A stretch of 64,000 bases of DNA from Azospirillaceae bacterium (GCA_031291675.1 JARLIO010000024.1:1-64000); one strand, 5' to 3'. Numbered from the stretch's first letter, positions 18,476-26,807 are shown. A program made the numbers and translations. The notes: generated by a model from the letters alone, not told the origin.

Positions 18476-20968
18476 CTACAGGGTCTTTGCCGTGACACCA
18501 TCAATGACGATCAGGTCCGGGGTGCCTTCGTCCGCCTTGTTGGGCCGCGGCGCGTAACGCGGCAGGCCCGCGGGTAACGTGCTGCGATCCCGGCGCCAGG
18601 CGATGACCGCGTCGATGCGGTCCTCTGCCGGGGCAGCCGAAGGCTTCACGAAGGCGAGCAGGACGTGGGCGCGCTGGACGATGTTGGCGTCGACGCGGCG
18701 ACGCGCGTTTTCCCGTTGTTCCGGGCTCCTGCCGGGCCCGGCGGCATCGTCGTCGATGATGCGGTTGCCCGCCTGCGCGGAACAGACCCGATCGATCGTC
18801 GCCCCGAGTTCCTTCGCGGTCGTCGACCAGTCGCGGCAGCTCTCGGGCAGGTCAAGGCCGCCGACCGCACCCTCATGCCACGCCGCCTCGAATTCCTTGA
18901 TCGCAAGGGCCGGGGCCAAGGCCTCGATGACCAGCAGCCGGTGCGGATGGTTGTGCGTGCCCAGCGCCTGCAGCACCGCCTGCGTCGCCACCAGCTCAAC
19001 GCCGGGTGTCAGGGCGGTCAGCAGCGTGATGTGGTGGTCGGGATGCGCCTTGAGCAACGCCGGCACAATGTCGCGCCGGATCGCGTCGCGGAGTTGTTCG
19101 GCTTTCGGTGCCGTCAGGGTGCCGGCGCCAACGATGCCGAGCCAAAGATCAAAACGAACCAGCGGCGTGTCCGGCTTTGCCCCGGGCGGAACCGGGCGGT
19201 CGCGCAGGAAGCGTTCCATGACCCGGACGGAATCGCGATCGTAGGATTTTACCGTGTCGTCGAGTTCGGCGTAGGGGCGGATCAAGGGATGCAATCGCCG
19301 CGCATTGTCGCGCACCGGCCCATAACGCCAGCCATCAAGCTGGCGGTCGACCTCCCAGGCCCGGTGTTCCAGCATGGCCAGCCGCTCGATGCTTCCCGCG
19401 GATTCCAGGATATCGAGGGAACGCGGGATCCGCAGCGGCCCCGCCGGCACGACGCAACCGAGGCCGTGCAATTTGGTGGCGATGTGATCGACCGCACGCC
19501 GGTTGGCCTGGCGATAGGTGCGACGCAGCGTCGGCCAGGGATTCAGCGATTCATCGGCCCCGGTGCCGGGGCTGCCCGTGGCGCGCTTGTCGGCCTGGAA
19601 CGCCAGATAGGCTTCGTGGAACAGCCGGGCGCTGACATCGCGCGCCTCGGAGTAGTCGCGCCGGCACAGTTCGGAGGAAACCTCAACGGGGATCAACCAT
19701 TCGCTGAGGCGCTTGCTCCTGTCCAGGTCGCGCCCGATACCGGAAAAGCCCTTGGGCTGTTTCGTCGCAACAAAGATCGGGGCTTGCCAACGGCCGGTAC
19801 GCTGCGTCGCATCGCGGATCGCGAGCGCCGGCAGCAAAGTATCCGTGCCATCGTGGCCCAGGACCAGAATCGCCGTGACCGGGTCAAATTCCTCAATCCG
19901 GGGCATCAGCGGGCCGGCATCAAGGCGCACCGATGTCGGATCCAGGCGATGGAAGGTGATCGCGGCCAATGCCGTGATCTCGGGCAGGGCAAGGTCAAGC
20001 GCGGCCTGACAGTGGTCCGGATCCGCGCTCAGGATCGACAGGCGTGGCCCACCCAGCGCCTCCGCGACGCTGGTCCGGAGGATCTGCGCCAGGAATCCGG
20101 CCCGGAGAGCGCCGACGCCGATGACCACCAGATGGATCCGGGCATGGCCCCGCAGATCGGCAAGTTCATGGAGCCGCGCGGTTTCGCAGAAATGGCGGGC
20201 GCCGATATCGGCGATCGAGAACGGATCGATCATTTCGTCGCAACCGGCCGAATCGATGGCCCGCCGGATCACCGGATTCTCGATGGCGACGTCGATGCGG
20301 ATCCCGTCTTGGGGCGGCGGGGCGATCTTGCTGGTGTCGCGCAGATGCTGGGCGATGGTTTCCGCCGTGGCCAGGTTGAGGGCGTCGTCGCCGGTCGCGA
20401 TCACGAAATGCGAGGCCCGGGTGACCCGGATTTGGGCCAGCATGTCCGGGTCCCGGGCGTCGCCGGTGGCAAGCAGCACACCATGCCGCCGGGCGGTGCC
20501 GTCCAGCAGCGGCCCCGATTCGCTGTCGAGCACGACAACGCAGCCGCCCTTGCCGCGGGCTTCCCGCGCCCGGACCTGACCGGTCTCACCGAAGCCGATA
20601 ACGACGGTGTGGTCTTTGGCGCGACGAATCTGCAACTGGGTCAACGGCTTGCGCGCGAAGGTGTAAAGAATGCGGACGCCGGCGACAATGAAGGCGGCGA
20701 GACCGGTCAGGCGGGCGATCGCGATGACGGGATGGGGAAAACACTCCCAGATCCGCAGATTGACTTCGGCGGGTTCGAACAGGACGAGCGTGCGGTACGC
20801 CCAATCAAAGAACCACCATTGCGGTGATTCACCACAGTCCTCACCATCCACCGGCCCGAGAAAGCCATAGCCGATGACGCCGAGAATAAGGGTCAGTCCC
20901 GCCAAAGTCGCCAGGATGATATCGACGGCGGAATGTGGACTGCCAGGGGGGTGGGTGTCGCCATGCAT
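18476..20968 (-). CDS. Membrane TrkA-N / RyR / SLOG fusion protein, predicted nucleotide-sensing conflict protein
   Basis: The 830-residue protein has two N-terminal transmembrane helices (about 16-38 and 83-105, with a Cys/Trp-rich loop between). A Rossmann RCK/TrkA-N domain starts at VVIGFGETGQVRARE (about 120-240), and a second Rossmann-like domain starts at LVVIGVGALRAGF (about 270-400). A RyR domain follows (LEHRAWEVDRQLDGWRYGPV, about 530-595). The C-terminal SLOG-like domain (LGIVGAG near 610 and LLTALTPGVELVATQ near 645) is of the kind that binds or processes nucleotide ligands. RyR and SLOG domains were predicted by comparative genomics to sense nucleotide signals in bacterial conflict systems. 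It lies 189 bases downstream of a TIR gene on the same strand. Ligand and activity are inferred; TM pore formation is possible but not shown. Confidence 0.85.
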   Translation of the reverse strand: MHGDTHPPGSPHSAVDIILATLAGLTLILGVIGYGFLGPVDGEDCGESPQWWFFDWAYRTLVLFEPAEVNLRIWECFPHPVIAIARLTGLAAFIVAGVRILYTFARKPLTQLQIRRAKDHTVVIGFGETGQVRAREARGKGGCVVVLDSESGPLLDGTARRHGVLLATGDARDPDMLAQIRVTRASHFVIATGDDALNLATAETIAQHLRDTSKIAPPPQDGIRIDVAIENPVIRRAIDSAGCDEMIDPFSIADIGARHFCETARLHELADLRGHARIHLVVIGVGALRAGFLAQILRTSVAEALGGPRLSILSADPDHCQAALDLALPEITALAAITFHRLDPTSVRLDAGPLMPRIEEFDPVTAILVLGHDGTDTLLPALAIRDATQRTGRWQAPIFVATKQPKGFSGIGRDLDRSKRLSEWLIPVEVSSELCRRDYSEARDVSARLFHEAYLAFQADKRATGSPGTGADESLNPWPTLRRTYRQANRRAVDHIATKLHGLGCVVPAGPLRIPRSLDILESAGSIERLAMLEHRAWEVDRQLDGWRYGPVRDNARRLHPLIRPYAELDDTVKSYDRDSVRVMERFLRDRPVPPGAKPDTPLVRFDLWLGIVGAGTLTAPKAEQLRDAIRRDIVPALLKAHPDHHITLLTALTPGVELVATQAVLQALGTHNHPHRLLVIEALAPALAIKEFEAAWHEGAVGGLDLPESCRDWSTTAKELGATIDRVCSAQAGNRIIDDDAAGPGRSPEQRENARRRVDANIVQRAHVLLAFVKPSAAPAEDRIDAVIAWRRDRSTLPAGLPRYAPRPNKADEGTPDLIVIDGVTAKTL

Positions 20969-21085
20969 GCTGAGGCTCCGGACGGGGTGGGGAATTGGCT
21001 GGTGACATAACGTTTGGGCTGCTGGAGGAAACAGGTTCGGCGATGGTTACGGGGTTCTCCGCCGCGAGAGGTAACGAACTTAAGG

Positions 21086-21157
21086 TCAGTCGCGCACCAA
21101 CCAAATAACAAGAAAGACACCAACAACAGACGCAACGGCAGCTATGATTAGTATTTG
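21086..21157 (-). other. In-frame transmembrane extension directly after the TIR stop codon
   Basis: Reading on past the TGA of the TIR gene (21158-21160) gives 23 further sense codons in the same frame, QILIIAAVASVVGVF... ending ...WLVRD, then a TGA at 21086-21088. This is a good single membrane-spanning helix with a charged end. The stop context is TGA-C, a weak terminator in bacteria (the prfB recoding site uses it). One base change (TGA to CGA) would give a TIR protein with a C-terminal anchor. The extension is seen; nonsense mutation or readthrough is inferred. Confidence 0.7.
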
Positions 21158-21943
21158 TCACGCGCCCCAGAATCGTTTCCCGCCTGAACGGGTCGGGTCC
21201 GGAGGCATCCTGGTCCCGGAGCTTTCGCCCCGCGGAATCGCCTTTGGGCTGCCAATCTGATCACTTGTGCTGGCTGGGCTTGCGGGCCTCGGATTGTCCG
21301 GCACCGGCACCGGCACCGGCACCGGCACCGGCACCGGCACCGGCACCGGTGCCGGCTCGGGCTTTGGTTGTGCCAGCGTCTCCATCCGGCGCCGCGCCAG
21401 GACCACGAAGCGGCCTTCCGGGAACGCTTCGAGATAGGCCGCGAGTTCGGCAGGATCCTTGCTGTCCTTGACCGACTCCCAGAATGACAGCTCGATTGCC
21501 GGGTCGGCGTGCTCGGGTGGCGCCGGTTCTGCTGGATCCGATGGCATCCCGAGAAGCCGCCGGATCGCCTCCACGAGTTTCGCCAGATTGCTGTCCCAAT
21601 TTTCGAATAAATCGAGATATTGGCGGGTCGTCAATTGATAGAGGAAGGCGCCGGAGGGCAAGATGTTTTCGATCCGGACCGGTAGGACGGGAAGGTTGTA
21701 ATGGCCGGCAAGGGCCAGTTCCTTAATGACTTCCCTGGAATTGGTCGCATTGGCCGAAAATACCAGAACCATTGCCCGGGATCCCTCGAGCGCGGTGACG
21801 ATCGTCTCCTGGAAGTCGGCACCGGGCGGCACGTCCCGTGTCGACAGCCAGCAGCGGATGCCCCGGGTTTCCAGGCCATGGCAGATCCTGGCGACAGTGT
21901 CGCCGTCCTTGGATGAGAAACTGATGAAAACATCGTGGGGCAT
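21158..21943 (-). CDS. TIR-domain protein with Pro-Val repeat linker
   Basis: TIR domains of bacterial defence proteins cleave NAD+ or make cyclic ADP-ribose-type signals. Residues about 3-125 form the domain: DVFISFSSKDGDTVARICHG, GIRCWLSTRDVPPGADF, and TNSREVIKELALA, which carries the expected catalytic Glu. A helical segment follows, then a (Pro-Val)n linker near 206-222 encoded by eight perfect hexamers. The 261-residue product ends GGKRFWGA; the next in-frame codons encode a membrane helix. It is followed by the TrkA/RyR/SLOG gene. Enzymatic activity is inferred from the family; a non-catalytic adaptor is possible. Confidence 0.88.
   Translation of the reverse strand: MPHDVFISFSSKDGDTVARICHGLETRGIRCWLSTRDVPPGADFQETIVTALEGSRAMVLVFSANATNSREVIKELALAGHYNLPVLPVRIENILPSGAFLYQLTTRQYLDLFENWDSNLAKLVEAIRRLLGMPSDPAEPAPPEHADPAIELSFWESVKDSKDPAELAAYLEAFPEGRFVVLARRRMETLAQPKPEPAPVPVPVPVPVPVPVPVPDNPRPASPASTSDQIGSPKAIPRGESSGTRMPPDPTRSGGKRFWGA
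21301..21348. repeat. Hexanucleotide tandem repeat (GCACCG)8
   Basis: Eight uninterrupted GCACCG units, with a diverged ninth (GTGCCG), lie in the TIR coding region and on the minus strand encode the Pro-Val linker. The unit length keeps the frame, so slippage would change linker length, not switch the gene off. Confidence 0.95.
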
Positions 21944-22126
21944 GCAAGGCTTCCGATGGGCAATACGGCGCCACGGTGGCGATGCTTCATCACTTTCGCT
22001 ACCGCGTCAAGCCCGGGTTGTACCGGTGATGCGATGCGCGGCCACGGGCCGCAAGGTGGCGCCATTGATGCACCAGTCCTGTCGTGCTCGTCGACCTTTG
22101 TTGTGCATTTGGCGAATTCAGGTGCG

Positions 22127-22287
22127 CTATTGCCCGCGCTTGGCAGCGATCTCGGCAATCCGGCTCTGGCTATAGGCCAGGTCGGCGTGCCCATCGGCGT
22201 TGGCTGCGTCCTGGTTGGCCCGGCGTTCCTGCTTCGCCTCGGCCTGGTGACAGGCCTCCAGCGCCCCGGTGAGATCACGCTGGCCTT
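22127..22287 (-). pseudogene. Duplicated C-terminal TPR fragment of the STAND/TPR protein
   Basis: About 51 codons (RDLTGALEACHQAEA... to DLAYSQSRIAEIAAKRGQ, then stop) match the last TPR unit of the 24772-26694 protein almost residue for residue. At DNA level 22141-22287 aligns without gaps to 24801-24947. No start or upstream repeat units are present, so it is a remnant of a second, longer copy. It lies just upstream of the TIR gene. Confidence 0.8.
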
Positions 22288-22310
22288 CAGGCGCAGGGGT
22301 GTCCTCGCGG

Positions 22311-22339
22311 GCGACCCACAATTTCGAGCTGGCGCGCCG
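22311..22339 (+). repeat. 29-bp imperfect copy of the lolD 3' region
   Basis: This segment matches 18367-18395 of lolD at 27 of 29 positions, in the same orientation. On the plus strand it would encode ATHNFELARR against [10 protein letters not shown] in LolD. Flanking bases do not match. It marks a past duplication or an insertion boundary. Confidence 0.7.
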
Positions 22340-22418
22340 AGCGCAGGGTGTCGCTTCAGAAACCGCTCGGGAACAGGTCAATGGCTGCGGCGACGATGTC
22401 GCGCCGCCATACGGCGAT

Positions 22419-23849
22419 CTATGATGCCGCCTTGGACGTTTGCAGGACGTCGCGGTATCGGGCGAGATTCATCTTTGAGCTCAGGCGTTGCGCCCATGAC
22501 AGGCTGGTTGCGCCCATTTCCGTCATATCGTCGCCTGAATCCGCCTGGTAACCGAAATGCCGCCGGAATTGCTGCGTGCCGGCGTCCAGGCGCTGGACGA
22601 GTTCGGGTTCCATCTCGCTGCGCCAGCGGCCGATCGAACTTTCCGCCGGGCTGGTCCGATGCGCATCCATCCAGCTGGCCGGTTGATGGGCGGCGGCAAG
22701 AAGTTCGCCGATATCGGTGGATCCGTGCGGGAGCTCCAGGAATGCCAGGATACGCCTTAATTCGATCTCCGGCGTGGTCAGCAGGTCTTCGTAACGGACC
22801 GTCAGTCGGTTCTCCGCGTCGATCAGATCCCAAAGCTGTCGCATTTGCAGCAGTTCAAGAGACAGCACATCGACCCACTGCCTGTCGTCTTCGACGATTC
22901 TTTCCCCGAAACTTTTTATACCGCGCTTTCCATTAAATGATCGGCGGGATCGAAAAATGTCACGGGGATCACGCACCAAAAAGAGACATTTTTGCCGCTC
23001 ATAGATATTTCCCAGACGAAAGGCGTGGCAGTCAATAAATGTCTTTTCCACGTAATAAATGGCATCATCACGGCCTTGTGATTTTGCGATTGATTTGTAA
23101 TAGGCATCAATCATTTCCAACGCACATCGTCGTGCGATGAAGGGTGATACCTCGGAGAGTGTACCAATAACATCATATTCGAGGTAATCATGAGAATTAA
23201 ATGGATTTTTTCCGAGAGTCATGCCGTCGGAACCCGTTATGTTGGCAATCAGGCTGCTGAAATTGTAAAGTATCTCGTCTTTGCTATTGGCTGAGATCAT
23301 GTTTCTCATCACCTGAACAAAGTAACGTGATACATAGGCTTCGTAAGGATAGTTCGTCGCACCGACAATTAGCGGGTGCTGGAGCAGTAATCGCATCAAC
23401 CATGTGGTGCCGGAACGACCGAGTCCGACAATCGAGGCCGGTTTCAGCGCAGAGCTGCTGCTATCGCAGAGGCTAAAATGCCGCCCGGCAATGCTAAACA
23501 ATGGGATATGTCCGCCGTCATCCTGCAAGCATGAAATATTAATGGAGAATAATTTTGGAATATCAAGTATAGTGACAAATAAATCAAATCCATACGGTAC
23601 ATATTCTTCGCTAACGGCGCCACATTTTATGACGTCATCGCGGACGAAGCACGAATTAATTTGAATGCAAAAGCCATTTGTCTCTACAATAACATGAGAC
23701 GAGTGTGCAGTTTTTATCGCAAACCATCCGGCAATGCGTAAATTAACGGAGTTACTCGTCGTCTCGACTTTGGGGGAATCGAGAACACCGCCACATCCGT
23801 TATGGAAAGGGATTTGGCTCTTGATGGCATCGATGGAGAGAGCAATCAT
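22419..23849 (-). CDS. Sulfotransferase-domain protein
   Basis: PAPS-dependent sulfotransferases move a sulfuryl group to sugars, peptides or lipids. In this 476-residue protein residues ~1-130 form an unrecognised N-terminal beta-rich domain. The sulfotransferase domain begins at ASIVGLGRSGTTWLMRLLLQ (about 138-157), the 5'-phosphosulfate loop. It continues to LFLVRDPRDIFRSRRSF (about 290-306), the 3'-phosphate motif, and SSIGRWRSEM near 415. The acceptor is unknown. The 5' two-thirds is visibly AT-richer than neighbouring genes, which suggests transfer from elsewhere. It lies between an IS5-like remnant and a TPR fragment. Confidence 0.85.
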   Translation of the reverse strand: MIALSIDAIKSQIPFHNGCGGVLDSPKVETTSNSVNLRIAGWFAIKTAHSSHVIVETNGFCIQINSCFVRDDVIKCGAVSEEYVPYGFDLFVTILDIPKLFSINISCLQDDGGHIPLFSIAGRHFSLCDSSSSALKPASIVGLGRSGTTWLMRLLLQHPLIVGATNYPYEAYVSRYFVQVMRNMISANSKDEILYNFSSLIANITGSDGMTLGKNPFNSHDYLEYDVIGTLSEVSPFIARRCALEMIDAYYKSIAKSQGRDDAIYYVEKTFIDCHAFRLGNIYERQKCLFLVRDPRDIFRSRRSFNGKRGIKSFGERIVEDDRQWVDVLSLELLQMRQLWDLIDAENRLTVRYEDLLTTPEIELRRILAFLELPHGSTDIGELLAAAHQPASWMDAHRTSPAESSIGRWRSEMEPELVQRLDAGTQQFRRHFGYQADSGDDMTEMGATSLSWAQRLSSKMNLARYRDVLQTSKAAS

Positions 23850-24025
23850 AGCTTGAGCGGAGGCCTCGTTTTGTTAAGTGTCGGTTCAGAAAGAACGTGA
23901 GTCATGGGAATCGTTTATAATTCTCTCGAACATCGACTTTGGGGCGTTGGTTGTGTGAGCGACTGGGAATCGCAAGTTGTTGGGTGGAAAGGGCTTCTGT
24001 TGTTCGAGTGACGGGACGGATTTTC

Positions 24026-24335
24026 ATGTCGTCGCCCCTTGAGGCGCCAGTGCCAGCGGGCAGGCGGCATGGTCGGTGTCGCTCGGTTGACCTTGGCGAG
24101 GTATTCAGCACGATCCTTTACCTGGTTATGACGGATTGCCAATGGCGCATCTTGCCCCGGGATTTGCCACTGCACAGCGCGGTCAGTGAGTATTTCAAGC
24201 CCGGGGAATTGGGATCGAACCCCGGTGAGGGTCCATCATCAACTGTTCGTTCAGGCGACAGAAACTGTGGGAAGAGAGGCCAACCCCACGGCCGCAATCA
24301 TCGACAGCCAACGCATCAAGGCTGCGGAGATGGAA
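24026..24335 (+). pseudogene. IS5-family transposase remnant, frameshifted
   Basis: One frame (to about 24214) reads RRHGRCRSVDLGEVFSTILY, then CQWRILPRDLP, matching the N-terminal region of IS5-group transposases. About 24213-24335, in another frame, reads FVQATETVGREANPTAAI then IDSQRIKAAE, matching the segment with the DSQxVK motif. The frames do not join and the DDE core is missing, so it is a dead fragment. Confidence 0.75.
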
Positions 24336-24771
24336 AATTTGGCCATGGTTCCCCCCCCCCCCCGTCATCGACTGACAGAGTCACTTCAACGCGAGCCCGG
24401 CATCTAGGAAATGTCATGAACTTGCACGAACCGGATAGGAAAATGACATGAAACTGAGAACACCTAGTCAAGGCGCACAAGGTTCGCTTCGCTAGACCGA
24501 GGCGACGTTCATGTCGGCACTATAGTCACGGTGTGTTATGGTTAACGATAAATTAACCGAATGTCTATTCGCTTTTTGTAACGCAAATGTAACTCGATGT
24601 TGCGTTGTCCCGCTCACTTTCACGTACGGATTACTCCGAACGGGGAATCGGGCTGTCCTTAATGGCGTTTCGCGCCCGCGTAGGCCGCGCTCTGCCTTGT
24701 TGTGAAGGGGGCAGGCGCCAGACCATGGGCCGGATATCGCGTTAAGAACGGGCCGATCGGCGATAGCCTTT
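24336..24771. other. Gene-free stretch with a C13 homopolymer
   Basis: The stretch contains a run of thirteen C at 24351-24363, AT-rich sequence around 24520-24600 and a CACGTACGG segment at 24622-24630. No gene, terminal inverted repeat or promoter could be established. Confidence 0.4.
24351..24363. repeat. Poly-C tract (C13)
   Basis: Thirteen consecutive C residues lie just after the IS5-like remnant. Such a long homopolymer is prone to slippage in replication and to sequencing error. It is not inside a recognised gene, so phase variation is not supported. Confidence 0.95.
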
Positions 24772-26694
24772 TCAGGGAAGTCCAGCCGGCGTGGCGCCTT
24801 TGGCGGCGATCTCGGCAATCCGGCTCTGGCTGTAGGCCAGGTCGGCGTGCCAGTCGGCGTTGGTCGTGTCCTGGTTGACCAGGCGTTGCTGTATCGCCTC
24901 GGCCTGGTGATAGGCCTCCAGCGCCCCGGGGAGGTCGCCCTGGCCATCGAGCACATGCCCGACCCATTGGTGGCTCAGCGCCAGATCGCGCTTCCAGCCG
25001 GCGTTGCCGGGATCGAGCATCGTGAGGCGCGCGATGATCGTGCGGTATTGCTCGAATTCCTGCAATGCCCCGGGCAGATCGCCCTGGGTCTGCAACACGG
25101 TTCCCACCTTCTCATGCGCAATCGCGAGGTCACGCTGGCGGTTGACGTCCGCCGGGTCGAGGGTGGCGAGGCGCTCGCTGATCGCGCGGAAATGCTGGAA
25201 CGCCGCCAGCGCCCCGGTCAACTCGCCCTGGTCTTGAAGCACCTCGCCGATCTTGTCGTGAGCGACCGCGAGGTCACGCTGCCAGCGGGCATCGGCCGGA
25301 TCGGCGGCGACGAGGCGCTCACTGATCCGCAGCTCTTCCTGGAACGAAGCCAGCGCGCCGGCCAGATCGCCCGAGAGGAGGTGCATGTCGCCGTCGTTCT
25401 TATCGGCCTCGGCGAGCGCGTCCCGGGCCTTGGCGTTGTCCGGGGCCCGGGCGACCAGGGCCAGCGCGAGGGTCCGTTCCTGCTGGAACGCGGCCGTGGC
25501 GCCGGCGTGGTCGCCCTGGGCCTTGAGCATGAGGCCCAGGGCGCGCTGGCGTGCCGCGAGCTCGGCCTGCCAGTCAGTATTATCCGGATCGTGGACGGTC
25601 AGGCGCGCGCCGATCGCCAGGGCCGCCCGCGCCGTGGTCAGGGCGCCGGCCAGATTGCCCTGGGCGAACAGCACGTCGCCGCGGTTATCGAGGGCCACGC
25701 CCTGGCTGTGCAGGCTGTTCCATTCCGTGGGCCCGGGCGGATGCGCGTCGAAATAGGCCTGGGCGCGCTGGGCGATACTGTCGAGCAGGTCGAGGCGGCC
25801 GATCACTTTCAGCTTGTCGTGCAGCCCGGTCACCGTCTCGTTGAGTTGGGCCTCGGCCGCGTCCCGGGCGTCGCCGGCGATCTGCTGGGCTCTTTGTGCC
25901 TGGGCCTGCTGGTCGGCGGCGATCTTCTGCTGGTTTTGCGCGTCGCGCTGCAGATCGAGCGCGCGTTGCTGCTGCTGTTTGGCCTCCGCCATGTGTTGGC
26001 TGGCCGCTGTTTCGCGGTTTCGGGCCTGGTTGTGGGCGATGACCGCGATGCCGCTCAGCACGCCGAGCAGCGCCGCCATCGCAATAACGCCGATCGCAAT
26101 GACGCGCGATCGGCGGTTCTGGCGCCGGCGCCGGTGCTGGACGCGGCTTCGTCCCGAAGCGCTCGCCTCCAGGAATTTGAGGACCAGGGCGAAGTTGCCA
26201 CCATAGCGCCGGGCCCAGGCCGCGGTGGGATGGGCGCGCTCGTACCAGTCCCGCGCCAACGCCAGGTTGAGCGTGCCCCACAGGTCCATCCGCCCCTGAT
26301 GCCACAGCGTCGCGTTCTGTTCGAGAAGCCGGTAGGTCTGTGCCAGCTCCTGCTCGTCCTCGACCCAGGCCGCGAGACGGGGCCAGTGGTGGATCAGCCC
26401 CGGGTCGCTGAGGTCGAGCACACCGTCCGCGGTGATCGGCTTTGGCGTGGCCGGGACCAGCAGGGCGCAGCCCGGCGTCCGGAACAGATCGGCGACGGCG
26501 GCCAGTTCGGCCAGCGTCACACCGGCGATTTCCGCCAGCTCATCGGCCCGGGTGGGGTGGCCGATGTCGCGGCCCCCGGGCGTCCGTTCCGACAGACGGC
26601 GGAACAGCGCCGCGGCAATACGTTGCTGCTCGGCGTTGAGCCGATTGAACGCGGCCTCGGCGGCGCGGAACGGGGATTGCCGCGCCGCGGTCAT
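24772..26694 (-). CDS. Headless STAND-family protein: STAND C-terminal region, membrane helix, coiled coil, TPRs
   Basis: The first ~170 residues match the region just after the NTPase core of bacterial STAND proteins. RLNAEQQRIAAALFRRLSER is near 18-37, and LSDPGLIHHWPRLAAWVEDE corresponds to the usual HEALIRHWPRLxxW element. A membrane helix (VIAIGVIAMAALLGVLSGIA) lies near 198-217, then a Gln/Ala-rich coiled coil (about 225-285), then about six 50-residue TPR units to the end. The P-loop NTPase and any N-terminal effector are absent, and no other in-frame start codon lies between the ATG and the upstream stop. It may be a truncated relic, or a subunit working with the nearby TIR protein; neither is shown. 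Confidence 0.75.
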   Translation of the reverse strand: MTAARQSPFRAAEAAFNRLNAEQQRIAAALFRRLSERTPGGRDIGHPTRADELAEIAGVTLAELAAVADLFRTPGCALLVPATPKPITADGVLDLSDPGLIHHWPRLAAWVEDEQELAQTYRLLEQNATLWHQGRMDLWGTLNLALARDWYERAHPTAAWARRYGGNFALVLKFLEASASGRSRVQHRRRRQNRRSRVIAIGVIAMAALLGVLSGIAVIAHNQARNRETAASQHMAEAKQQQQRALDLQRDAQNQQKIAADQQAQAQRAQQIAGDARDAAEAQLNETVTGLHDKLKVIGRLDLLDSIAQRAQAYFDAHPPGPTEWNSLHSQGVALDNRGDVLFAQGNLAGALTTARAALAIGARLTVHDPDNTDWQAELAARQRALGLMLKAQGDHAGATAAFQQERTLALALVARAPDNAKARDALAEADKNDGDMHLLSGDLAGALASFQEELRISERLVAADPADARWQRDLAVAHDKIGEVLQDQGELTGALAAFQHFRAISERLATLDPADVNRQRDLAIAHEKVGTVLQTQGDLPGALQEFEQYRTIIARLTMLDPGNAGWKRDLALSHQWVGHVLDGQGDLPGALEAYHQAEAIQQRLVNQDTTNADWHADLAYSQSRIAEIAAKGATPAGLP

Positions 26695-26807
26695 CGCCCG
26701 GGCCGCGCCAATCCGGGCTCCCGGGCGGGGCCGCGGCCCGATGACAGGGCGCAGTCCAACCGCGATGGCCGGGTGGGGAAGGGCGCCGCCACGTTTGCGC
26801 GATCCCG

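Noticed and set aside
18665-20827. 720-codon plus-strand open frame opposite the TrkA/RyR/SLOG gene
   Set aside because: Antisense shadow; the minus-strand frame has recognisable RCK, RyR and SLOG motifs.
21301-21348. Tandem array considered as a CRISPR or phase-variable switch
   Set aside because: The units are contiguous hexamers without spacers and keep the reading frame, so it is a coding microsatellite only.
24196-24225. Possible tRNA T-arm on the minus strand (GGGGTTCGATCCC)
   Set aside because: The T stem does not pair over five bases, no acceptor or anticodon arm fits, and the bases are explained by the IS5 transposase remnant.
24600-24660. CACGTACGG segment resembling part of a group II intron
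   Set aside because: Only nine bases match memory of intron sequences; no reverse transcriptase or domain V was seen.
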